From assembly GCA_950106755.1 (NCBI GenBank), contig OX467086.1:16572001-16636000 (forward strand): 64,000 bases of DNA. Direction: 5' to 3'. This document shows, one piece after another, positions 11,979 through 23,500 of this stretch. A program made the position numbers and the translations under genes. Below the pieces are notes generated by a model, which was not told where the DNA came from, made no database searches, and worked only from the letters and a program-made list of their open reading frames with translations. The DNA comes from Climacium dendroides. Lineage: Eukaryota > Streptophyta > Bryopsida > Hypnales > Climaciaceae. Positions within the stretch are counted from its first letter, which is position 1, and every line of letters begins with the position of its first letter.

Positions 11979-14900
11979 GGCCTTGGACTCTTCAAAGGAC
12001 GATAGAGTTCCACCAACATTGAAGAAGACAACACGGAAGCGACCTAGGAGTGCTTCTTCTTTAGCACTTGTGCTTGCAGGTGGAGTTCATGGAGGTCGAG
12101 ACTCTTCCCACATGCCTCCACCGGGTTATTGGGGTTCTAGTCTATGGATGCAGGGTGGGTGGAATCAATATCCTTCCAATATGCCTCCACCACCATGGCC
12201 TTCAAGTAGTGGACCTCCTTATGGCCCTTATCATGGCTCATGGCCAGGTGCATTGCAAGGTCCTGGCAATCGTTCTCTAGAGAGTGAAGGCAGAGCTGAT
12301 CGACGTCAAAAGCGACATCGAAATGAGACTTCTGTTGCACACAAGAGTGTGGAAGGCAAGAAACCATATCAATTAATAGTGAAGGCCGGTGGAGAGATTG
12401 ATACCACATGTGACGGTAAGAATGCTTGGGACCATGCTGTGCGCGTAAGTACTCCACGAATTCTTGACATGAGTGTAGTGGACTGGGAGTCTCAGGAGCC
12501 AAACTTAGTGGTACTTCTTCGTGAGACTTTGGTGAAAGACTTTGAGTTCGTTGGCCACACTTTCAGTGTGCAAGGGTTTCGATGTGCCATCAAAAAATAC
12601 ATGAAGGTAGAGAGGGCTAAGTTGAAGGTGAGATTTATGTCAGGCAAGGAGGCTTGTCCATCTCATATTGACCCCCTACAATGGGACAAATTGAAGGTGT
12701 ATTGGCAGACTGAAGGGCAAGTGGCCAAAACAACGAAGATGGTGGAAGCCCGTGGCCACGTGAAGGATTATAGCACCATGGGTAGAAAGGGAAGAGCAGG
12801 GAAGGAGTTGGCAGTGGTAAGCTTAAGTTTTTTTGGTTTGCTCCCATATTTTTGAGGACCTTAGGCATAGTCAACCATGGATGTTGATTATATTGTTAAT
12901 AAGGTTAATGTTGTTTTTCCCTCTAATTGCAGACAAAAGAAAGAGAATACAGCCCTAGCCTAACCGAAATAAAAGAAGGGATGCAAGAGGCTGAACCCAC
13001 TAGCGCTATGATGGAGGTGAGATTTCCATTTCCATTTGAATATACCATCTACTGAAGTCATTCTGCATTGGGATTGTCATGAAGATATATTTTTTTTTAA
13101 TTCCTTAGGTGATTGCTCTTGCACGTTATTTTTTTCATTTGTTGAAGAAGGTAGCATATACAAGTTAAATGCAGTCATTCATTTGTCATACTGTAGTTAT
13201 ATACATTGCACGCAATGTTTCAAATGACTAACAAAGTCCGATGTTGGTGTAGTTGTAGTCATATGTTAGTTTACATTGTAGTCATTTCAGTGACTACAGA
13301 CTAGTGTAGCTTTTTCACAAGTAGTTTTATAGTCATATGTGAATTTATACTTTAGTCATTTTGAAGACTATTGTAGCACTGTACCAGTAGTTTTATAGTC
13401 ATATATGAAATAACACTGGAGTCATTGAAATGACTATTGCAATCTTACCTCAATAATTTTGAAGTCATATAAGATAATAAGAGTTTTCTTGTAGCTTTCT
13501 GGTACTCTGCTTAAAGGCCCTGGTTTGTTGAAGAGGCCATGATTCTAATGTGAGATGAATTATTGTGGCATGCAGGGTACCAGAGGGGCAATTCGCACTA
13601 GGCTGATAGCAGTAGAGGAGAAACAAAACAACATGGCAGAGGAGCAAAAGCACCTTCAAGGGAAAATGACCTAGATGCTGCAATACCAATCAGAGAACAC
13701 CAAATCCATGGAAGAAGTCATGAATATGCTCAAGGATCTCTCAAACTGCTTTTCATCAGTCCAAACCTCTAGCCCAAACTTGGGCCTCTCTGTTGTGGAG
13801 ACCCAAGCACCACTTGCCACAAGGAAGGAACACGTTGTACAGACTCGCTCTAGAGCTCCCTTCAAGACACCTCCAGCAGCTCTCTCCATACAGGTGTCAA
13901 AATCAAGCAGTGATTCTGACATTGGCAAAGGAGCACCTTCAATAGCAAAGGTTGAAGAGCCTACCCCGGTGATACAAGAGCAGCCAATGGAGGATGTAGT
14001 TACCTCGAATGTTGATCCTATAAATGTTGACCTAGTGGCAACTGCTGAACCATCTGCTGTTGCTACAATAGTTGAGGTTGGAGGTCCTACCCAACAACTT
14101 CCTCGGACTTCTCCAAGGAAGCAAAAGGTGCTTGCAAAGTCAACCACAGAAGGCAATTCAACACCACAAGATAATTCAACAAAGGTTAGATCTTTATTAG
14201 GACATAGAAGTGAATACCAAACATTTTTAAATTCACAATGACATGTTAAAAGTTGGTAACAACCTTGATGATGTTGTCAATGTCTTTGTAGAAGGATTCC
14301 TAAGTGAATAGACTTGTGATTCCATTTCATTCAATCTTAGTCCTACATGTTCCCCCACTTATCATGTACTCACTAAATGAACCTTGTATTCTTTTCATTC
14401 TGCAGTCAAAATCTGGCAAGGGAGGAGCAAGGCCAAAGCCCATTCAGAAGAAAAAAGTGCAGGCAGAGAAGGTAAAAAAACATGTCTATACAGAAGTTTC
14501 CTTAATAAATGTTAGAGGATAAGTGGAGTTGTAATTACAATCATGTTTTTTTAAATTCTCTAATTGGTTGCATGCACTTGCTACTTCAAGATAGAGGGTG
14601 CCCACATAGTCACAAAGTAGTCATTTTTGTGGTTATGTCTACACAGAAATTGCCCAAATAGTCATAATGTAGTCATTTCTATGCTTATGACTACTTGGGG
14701 ACCAAAGTATATGACTCTAGGTGAACTACTAGGAACCAATTGTCAATCACTCCCCTACACCGACAGTATATGTAGCTATAGTATTGATTGTATGCCTAGT
14801 AAGAGTCACTTGTGCAAGATCAGATTGGAACTTGACACCTTCATTTTTTTGTGGCAGTTCATTTGTGGGCAAGAAGTATTTTTGCTGAATCCAAAGAATT

Positions 14901-15124
14901 TGAAGCAGAGCGTTGCTACGGGTACCATCAGCGGATTGGGTGGGCAGCACAAGTTCCATTTTTGCACTATTCCTGACTCTTGCTACAAAGTGGATGTCAA
15001 AGAGGCCATTTGGCCACAAGTGACACTGATGTTCCCAAATGCGGCTGATGACCAAACAAAGGTAAAGGACGTTGCAGGTTCCTGTACTTTGTGGGAGGGA
15101 AAGTTCATCAAAGTTGCTCTTTGA
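11979..15124 (+). pseudogene. CACTA ORF2 (TNPA/Ptta-like) protein, interrupted
   Basis: Second gene of the element, probably the DNA-binding accessory protein. Likely exons are 11979-12816, 12933-13016, 13576-14184, 14406-14471 and 14861-15124, joined at GT-AG sites. Exon 1 encodes a Pro/Gly/Trp-rich N-terminus (HMPPPGYWGSSLW), then a region ending WDKLKVYWQTEGQVAKTTKM ... YSTMGRKGRAG, which resembles the plant Ptta/En/Spm transposase signature (W..L..YW, then a GRKG box). Exon 3 has an acidic/Ser-Thr-rich coiled region. The last exon (GQEVFLLNPKN ... VATGTISGLGGQHKFHF ... KDVAGSCTLWEG) resembles the C-terminal domain of CACTA ORF2 proteins (DUF8039-like). TAG at 13672-13674 is in frame with the third exon's start. 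The initiator is unclear and may lie in an upstream exon. Confidence 0.75.
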
Positions 15125-15519
15125 AGTCCATAATTGTGGTATGGGCTTTGCTATGTGTCTAGGACTTCTAACTGTGGGTTGTAGACAAACCATTTTCAGA
15201 GATAGATGATGTGAGTAGGAGTGTAAGAAACATGTTTGTCATCAATGTGGTCATAGCCATCATGATGTCCCCTTTTTTTAAATATACTATTATTTATATT
15301 TTACTTGTCATTTCTTTGTAACAGCCTTAATATATATGATGTAAGCACCATTGTCAAAGTCATTTGTCCAAGTGGTTATTAAGCCAAAATTTGACATCTT
15401 TATGTTTGAAAAATATGCATCTCTAAGTTGTTAATCATATACGGATTATCAATGGAAAAGAAGGCTTTGTTGGAATGGTACAATTTATGCACACTTTCTT
15501 CACATATGTCTTATAGCAC

Positions 15520-16105
15520 TCTTTTTGAACTATACAATGACTACGTGAAATCATACCCTAGTCATATCATAAGGCCGAGTCATTTTGCAGAATGACCCGA
15601 TCAAGTACATCCCTGACCGTATTAATCACTACACTCAATTGAATAATATTTAATTTATGACTACGATAGCCTCAAATATGACTACAATATGACTGCACTC
15701 ACCTCTGAAAAATCTGACAAATGACTACGGCAACCTTGAATATGACTACAATATGACTAACCTGAGATCAAGTATTCTGCATTTCAGCTCAAAATTTAGT
15801 CGTTATCCAATAGAATCACTCCAATATCAGCTGGTAAAAAACCGCCAACTCAACAAGTCGGCTCTGTAGCCACATGGCAACGCACCATTGGAGGGGTCCA
15901 TATTATCACATCTGGATGAAGTTCCACATCAGCATACGATAAAAAATAATGATCATGGTATAAATGACTATCTTGTCCATAATCACTCGTCCTCTATGAC
16001 TCTAAGCCCAAAATCTACTTTCAGTCATACTATCGTCATAAGTGTCCGAAATGACTGGTTATACAGTCATAGAGAGTAGTCATTGTAGCCCCTTTTCTAC
16101 TAGTG
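15520..16105. repeat. Subterminal repeat cluster and right terminus of the CACTA element
   Basis: About a dozen TAGTCAT/ATGACTAC motifs in both orientations crowd the final ~590 bases. In this superfamily such repeats bind the TNPA-type protein. The segment ends in the inverted CACTA terminus at 16105. Confidence 0.85.
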
Positions 16106-16108
16106 TCA

Positions 16109-17240
16109 TGCTATCAGTCGAAGCAATGCATCATCCCTGCACCTCCTAAGGTTTAACAATCTAAGGGTGAAATGACACTATAACCAGAGACTATATTTTA
16201 TACAGAACATTAGCGCAATTGAACTGAAATGCTCTGAATAAAGGATTGAAAATCATAAAACCATAAATTCAGCATGTAAACAGTGAATATTAGCAATAAC
16301 TGAACATGTACAATGTAGTATGAAAACGGCGTCTCATAAACTGAGAAATGTCAGAGAAACAAAGATTAAATAGGACATTAAATGTGTTGGGTATTCCGTT
16401 AATATTGAGTCAGGGACGTCTATATAAGTATTGCTTACTATGGTGATATTTATGAGAGCAATCTATAGCAACGAAGCATAGTCCGCTTAGTACAGTGAAA
16501 TAGAATCTCAAGATTCATCATAATCATTAACATTTTCAAGCCAAATATACCCGTAATAGGTAGACGAACACACTGACCACAATCTCAGTCACCTACCAAA
16601 TAATATAAAAGGATATCATATATGATCTTGTGGTTATGGAGCATTTTGAAGAACTGCAAATGAATTTCATATTCTAAATATACAAAGATACTTCATACTA
16701 ATCCCAATATTGAACCCCTTCTAGGCCCCTAAACAAATGACCTTGATATGTGCTGCAATGAACATGCGGTTTCCACGTTCTGGACACAATGAAAATGGAG
16801 AATTTATTAAATCCTGTACTTGAGACTTGATGAAGTGAGAAGGCACGGATTGGACTACTTCAGCAAAATCAATGCTGGCAAGCAAGCCGAGGTACGTTGA
16901 ATGACGGATTCAAGGTTATATAATAGATATTGCGAAGGACATCCCATAGGTGTATTCCTCATGAACATGCCTAACGGTCCAATTAAAAGAGAATTAGCCC
17001 AACTTGGTCCCTTATTATGCTGGTCATTCTTGATTTAGATTCTGGTGCATCATTATGGTATCACTTGCTCATGCAAGTTTTTGCTCCTCCCGATATTTGT
17101 TGCTAGGATGGAAAACGAGGTGGTTCTCTTGTTAGTTTGAGATAATTAAATCATCAATGTGACCGTATCGCGACTGTACTCCAACTGTATCCCGACTGTA
17201 TCATGTACGTAGATACCGTCCATAGACTTCCCCAGTGATA
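16109..17240. other. Intergenic DNA between the CACTA element and the ParB-methyltransferase gene
   Basis: AT-rich to about 17150 with no supported ORF, RNA gene or clear repeat. The last 80 bases contain a short imperfect repeat of CGACTGTA(T/C). It is the likely promoter region for the downstream gene. Confidence 0.5.
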
Positions 17241-17255
17241 GCGGAGTCTCCATCT

Positions 17256-17263
17256 AAACCCTA
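17256..17263 (+). promoter_or_regulatory. telo-box AAACCCTA in the presumed promoter/5'UTR
   Basis: AAACCCTAACCCT at 17256-17268 is a plant telo-box, often found near transcription starts of growth- and replication-related genes. It lies about 260 bases upstream of the proposed start codon. A promoter role is inference. Confidence 0.45.
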
Positions 17264-17526
17264 ACCCTGAAAACAGAAGCCCGTCAACTGCCATGCCCGG
17301 CGAGCGACTCCACTACCACTGAGAAGAAGGTCGTGCCACTCCCCTCTACACGCAGCTGCCACCCTGATCGTGATCCCCGCCTCGTCGTCCACTCTGTGGA
17401 GAGTCTGGTAGGTCCTCCACCACTCTCATGTTACTTATCTAAACCATTTTGATATTCAATATTATGGGTTACTCTTGGATTTCTGATATGTGGAAACACT
17501 GTTGTGCTTCTCGAAGGCCATTAGTG

Positions 17527-20500
17527 ATGGATCGAGTTCTGCGTCCTCGAAGAAATCAAGGTGGAGAGAAGATCGATATTGCTCTCACGCAAGAACTCCC
17601 CGCCGCTGCAGTTGAGGTACGTTGAACCCTAATCCTCTCTCGGAACGGGTGGAACCATTCTAGGTTTGTGTCTTGTTTCACATGGTACACACAGTTCAGT
17701 GTCCAGGACCCCCGTCTTTGGGCCGAGAACGCTCTTTACGGCCGATTACCATGTCTGAATGTTACCAAGACCTTCGTATCGTTGAGTGAGGCGGTAAGCG
17801 GAGATATGGCACCTTCAATCGAGAGTACGTTTTTTATTTTGGTTTAGGTTAGTAAAATTCGTACATGGCTCCTTCACCGTGGACCCAGTCTCGGTCCCGA
17901 AACGTCTCCTGCAAGCCGAGGACCATGCATGGTTAGAGGCAGGACCTCCGTATTGTGGCCTGTTGCGTTTCCCCGTAGCCGGCTCAACCTAGTGCCGTGT
18001 ATACACAGGAGTGTCGGTATGCGGAGATATGGCACCCTGAGTCCCACAGATGGAGGATTTTGGATTAGGTAGGTAAAAGACATGTATGGCTCCCTGACCG
18101 TGGACCTTGTCTTGGTCCCGAGACGTTCTTTGCGGGCCCGGCATCATGCTTGGCTTATAACAGGACTCCCGTATCTATGATTCTCGAGTCGCCCTACATC
18201 CGACAGTGATAGTCTTGCTTATAACAGGACTCCCGTATCTATGATTCTCGAGTCGCCCTACATCCGACAGTGATAGTCTTGCTTATGAACACAAAGGTTC
18301 TTGGTAAGCCGAGATATGGCATTTTGGGTCCTGAAGTCGGAGGCCTTTGGATTAGGTTAGTCAGAACCATGCATGGCTCCGTCATCCGGACACTTGTCTC
18401 GGGACCGAGACGTTGTCTGCGGGTCTAAAGCCATGCATGGACACTACAAGAAAACCTGTCCAAAATGACAGAAACTCGTCCTAATTGACAAAAACCAGCC
18501 CATCCTAATCTACAGAAAATTGACAGATTTTTGTCAATTTGGACAATTTTCTGTCAATTCGGACAGTTTTTTGTCCTAATTGACAAAAATCTGTCAATTT
18601 TCTATAGATTAGGACGAGCTGATTTTTGTCAATTAGGACGCGTTTCTCTTGTAGTGGGATATCATGGTAGTCGCAATTTTCTCCCCTTTGATGCTTTACG
18701 CAATTTCCTCCCCTTGATGCTTTACGCATAGTCAAGTCCTTATAAATACTATCCCAGACCCAATAGGATTTTAAATCCCAATCGTCTAAGCATGGAACAT
18801 CAGTTATAGACAGTCTTAGCATTATTTTTATCCTGCAAAGTGATTATCCCTAAGTGTGGTATGATATTGATGGCACTCACACTAGTGTGAATCTTACAAG
18901 TACAACTGCATCACATTATGAATAGATAATTGCATTGAAGTAGATTTGTCTTGATTTGTTGGGATGATTGATTGTCTTTCTTATGCCCGGATTCTACTTA
19001 TTTCCATCTCCAGGTTGAAATTCATGAGAGCGTTGTTGAAGTTCAAAACGTTCTAGATCCTGCTCCTGCGGCCATGGAGATTGTAATGGCAGATATAGAT
19101 GCCGACATTCGATTCCGGGAGAAGCAACCAAGGGTACCATACGATCTTCAAAATCTGATTCTGGAACTTCAGGAGGGAGTAGATGACCTTTACAGTTTGG
19201 GGCTGACGGATACTTCAGAGTCTTGCTGTACGTCTGTTGGGTCCGGGGACCAAGATCTTTTATTTACTGAAGATGTGTCATCCAGGCTTACTACCCCAGA
19301 AGATATCATTTTATATTGATTTGGAAGATACATTGTGTTCACTAGAAAGTGCGGTTTGTGGACATGTGTTTGATGATGTAACGTTCATAAATTACTCGTT
19401 CTATTATATTCAAAATGACGGACTCCATTCTAAATCACTTTGATTGAAAATCCTTTTGTCAATTACTAATTTACATTACAAGATACCTCTCATTGCATTT
19501 GTATATGAAATGTATATGACATTTGCAACTCCATTGTCTTGTTCAATATGCAAGAGCCTGCATCCCAGAAATCACCATCAAGAGCATTGTCTATGACTGC
19601 TAGGGCTCATGCACCTACAGGTGACGGGGAAGATGACGAGGGTGAAGCTGAGGAGATATCAATTCCAAGGGTTCAACCGCACTACATGGAAGATGAAATT
19701 CGAAAATCGCAGACGATGGACATTGTGTCCATCATTCATAGCTTGAGATTGACATCCAGTGACCAATCAAGACTGAAGATACCTTTATGTCATCTAGTTC
19801 CAATGCCCATGGTACGGCCCACACTCTCGTGCGATTTGACGTTGTTGGAGAATCAATTCAGTCGGGGATACGAAGAGGGCGTAAGAGTGTTCTATGTCTC
19901 AATATCGAATGAGGTGGGTGAGATGGCAGTATTTACCGATGTTGAGAAGAAAGAATGGGGACCTACATGGAATGCAGTGAATGATGAATTCAACGAGAAG
20001 CTTGAGCAGACTATCCTGAAGCATTTGGTGGACTACAAGTTTTTTGTCTGCGATGGGAATCATAGACGAATCGCCTGCATGAATCACATTGAGCGCCTCC
20101 ACAGAGCAGATCGCGATTGGCACATTTGTATGGACTCAATAGTCCTAGACATAAGGCATCGGATTGGAGTTGCAATGCAGGCAATGCACAATATTAACAA
20201 GTGAGTATACACCAACCTCATTGTTATCGTTTGCAGTCATCTATCAAAATAATTTTCTTCAACAATGCTCTATTTTCTGGAGTTATTCCTCACTCCTCAA
20301 GTTAATCTTAAATTTTTATTTACTGCAGGCATACCGAGAACTCACATGTCAAGACCAACCTAGTTCATACACTCTACCGCGCCCAGAAGTATGGGGTACT
20401 TGAGCTTGAGAAATTTCATGAAATGCTGAGTCCTGAGGAGAAGGCAAAATGTCAACAGAATACACGAAAGTCGTGGTATTCTATGCCCTTGGATGTCTTC

Positions 20501-23500
20501 ACATCATTTATTTTTAAGGTATGAATGTGATTAGTAACATGAACTCATATTCAAATTTCATGAAGCACTCAAACTTAGTATCATGCATTCAATTGATAAC
20601 GATTGTGGAGTCCTCTATGTTTATTCAGCAAGAGATAGCCATAGTTGCTGATGCGGCGGTCCGAAAGTATCATGAGGACACTCCTGAAGATGAGGTTACA
20701 AGAGAGGGAGTTGCCCATGCTATGAGGGCATCGATTAAGGATTCCACAGAGAAGCTATACAAGAAGCTCTCAAAAATTGTAGCCGTTGCAAATCCGGCAT
20801 TGGGACCTGACTGGTTGAAAGAGGTATTTTCATAGAACCATTGGTTTTGCTCTTCATCCTTTTGTCTCTTCTTCAGTGACGATGCCTTTTTATTTCTTGA
20901 TGCAGATAGAGCGACATTGGAGCCTTTTTGTTGTTCATGAGTTGACTCTAAAGAAGTTACAGTTGATTGCAATAGCAAACGTCTCTCCGGACTTAAAAGT
21001 CAGGTGGCTCAAGTGGATGAATGCTTCCGGTCCCTCTCGTGAGGCCCGCCGATTTCCACCTCGTCCTGTGAATGAGGAGAGGTTGACTCAATTTCTTGCT
21101 AGAGCGTGCTAGTATGCTAGGGTAAGAGTTATATCTCATGATTTCATTATTGAAATTAATACATTACTATTTCACATTTTGTGTTGCACAACTTAGTCTC
21201 AATGTGTTTACATTTACTTTTTCAGATCGAGGAGTCAGCCAACGACATGTTTGACTCAATCATTCGGGCTGACAATATTTCAATCGATATGAGTGTTCCA
21301 AGCGAACCAATGACACTGCTTGAGTACATTGAGAGCTGGCGGATGAAGCTTTGGGATATTGCTTTCACCAGTGTTTTCAAGGGTGCTGACCCCTTCAAGA
21401 AGTCAGACAGTTTCAAGGAATTCAGAGGGTCGGCGTTGGTTGTCAAGCGTGTGATTTACAGGTGTTTGTCCTTGTCTAGAACATCTTGTGGCATTTTAAT
21501 TCATTGGGACAATCATGTTGTAATCATATTTGGAGGGTCCAATGCACTATCCTTGTGCCTTCATTCTTTCCTCTTATGAATATGTTGCAAACGTTCTCGC
21601 GTTCCCTAGATGAAGTGGGACATGATTTAGACCTAGTATTTCTTTCCCTCTCACCCTCTACACTATTGTAGAAGTAGAGGCTGGACTTCATTCTCATACG
21701 ACATAGTTGCAGGTAGTTAGGTTCATTCATTTTCATACATTTCAAGGTCAGCGTGACTTAGTTTATTGTACTGTCACTTATTCTTATATAGGTAGCTGAC
21801 TAATCTTGCATTGAACGCAGGTATTTCAAGTTTGAGCTGTACAACAAGAAGGCAATTGCGAAGGCAGATTTACCACCATTTTTGACTACTTGGTTAGATC
21901 GGTCTTCTCCGGACTGCATGTTTTCTCCCATGCAATTGACGAAGTGGACAAGTCCACATCTACAAGCGTGTCCTTGGTATATAGAATGCATCTTTGGGAC
22001 TACTCCGCTAGAGGAGGAGGCTCTATTCCAGACCTTGAAGGATGCTGCTATTATTGATGTTGAGTTCAATGAGTTTGCTCATCTTGATCCAGAGATGCGA
22101 GCAAGATGCATCCAAAGGCGGGAGGTCTCTGATAGAAAAAAGCTAGAGAAGCTTGAAGAAGCACAGAGGAAGACCGACGACATCAGAAAGAAGCGACAGG
22201 CAACCCAATCTGAGAAGGCCCAAGAGAAGGGGAAAAAGAAGGGTACCAAGAGGAAGGCCAAAACTCCTAACCCCGAACCAGCTACAAGTGCAGCTGAGGT
22301 GAAAGAAGGGTCCTCAGGGTTTTCACTTACTCAAGAACGCTTGGTCCACGGGCTTACTCTGTCATCTCAGTACCCTATGCATGATGTAGACGATTGCATA
22401 TTAAACCTATCGCTGTCCGCTTTACCAAGTCAGAAGAAAGCATTTGATGACGTGAATGCATTCCTTTCAATGGTACATTTCAAGCAAGCCCTACATTCAT
22501 ATATTTTTCGCTTTTTTGTAATCATTCACATACTAGTGCAATTTCATCAACTCCCTTCTGAAGTTCTATGTGCCTATACTATGTTTGTAATTATCCCTCA
22601 TGTTTTCCTACAGCATTCGAGTGATAAACAACGCTTCTTCAATGGAGTCCTGAAGCGTGAGGCTGTAGTGGACTTGGTCATTGTGGATGTTCCTGAAGGC
22701 CTTCATATTCCTACACTCTCGACTCCTTCTGCACCTATACCAAAGTGGAACGTGTTTGCAGATGATTGGTTAGTGCCAATCTTTGACTTTGCCGAAGCAT
22801 ACCTCCATGACTATGGAGGTATTCTGGTAATATATCCAGCCCTCTCTCGTGCCCATAGAAGCCAACTTCTTGGTTGTTGCCAAGGATACAAATTCAAGAT
22901 ACTTCGGACATGGTTCGGCATGAACCGCCTTCACCTAACGTCTCCAGCAGACAATACTAAGACAGTAATGTACTGACCCACGTCTATGTGTGCTTGAATG
23001 ATTTCCTGCAATAGTGTTTAATCCTCACTTCTTGGTTGTTGCAGACTATGCGGTTCTCCATATCTCTCGTTGTAAAAGAGAACGGACCGAAGTCCGAGGA
23101 TGACTACCCCTTCCAATACGTGGAATCCCACGACGCTGTAGGTATTAATGTGGGTAAGGATGACATTCTACAGAATTTCTGCAACAAGAATGATGTGACC
23201 ATGAATGGAAATATACCATGGCGGGGACCTCGAGAGAAATCTCGGGAATTCATGCAGATGCTTGTGGAAGCATGTAGCAAACCAGGGGACGTTGTGGTCG
23301 ACTGCACAGCCGCTACAGGTACTTTGGCATTAACTTGCCACTGTCAGGATCATCAATTTCAACACTCGGTTGTTTTCCCTTTGTCCTCCTCCTTATACTT
23401 ATTTCATATTTTCAGGTGCAACCATCCAAGCTTGTCGTGCCACACTGCAACATATTCTTGCATTCGAGGAGGATAAGGCTATTTTTGATGCACTTATTGC

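Larger units (their letters stand above)
1..16105. mobile_element. Right-hand part of a very large CACTA (En/Spm) DNA transposon
   Basis: The right end is the inverted CACTA terminus CTACTAGTG at 16097-16105, preceded by CCCCTTTT, so the terminal repeat read inward is CACTAGTAGAAAAGGGG. The last ~590 bases are packed with short TAGTCAT/ATGACTA motifs, the usual subterminal repeats of this superfamily. The same motifs recur at about 1070-1160, 2280-2370, 5960-6160, 11820-11960, 13230-13470 and 14600-14700. A tnp2-type transposase (minus strand) and a second CACTA-type ORF (plus strand) both lie inside, so I treat the whole span as one element whose left terminus is outside the window. The three bases after the terminus are TCA; the duplicate cannot be checked without the left end. 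Two nested or adjacent CACTA elements remain possible. Both genes are broken, so this copy is not autonomous. Confidence 0.75.

Noticed and set aside
12137..12502. 121-codon minus-strand ORF
   Set aside because: Antisense shadow of the CACTA ORF2-like first exon.
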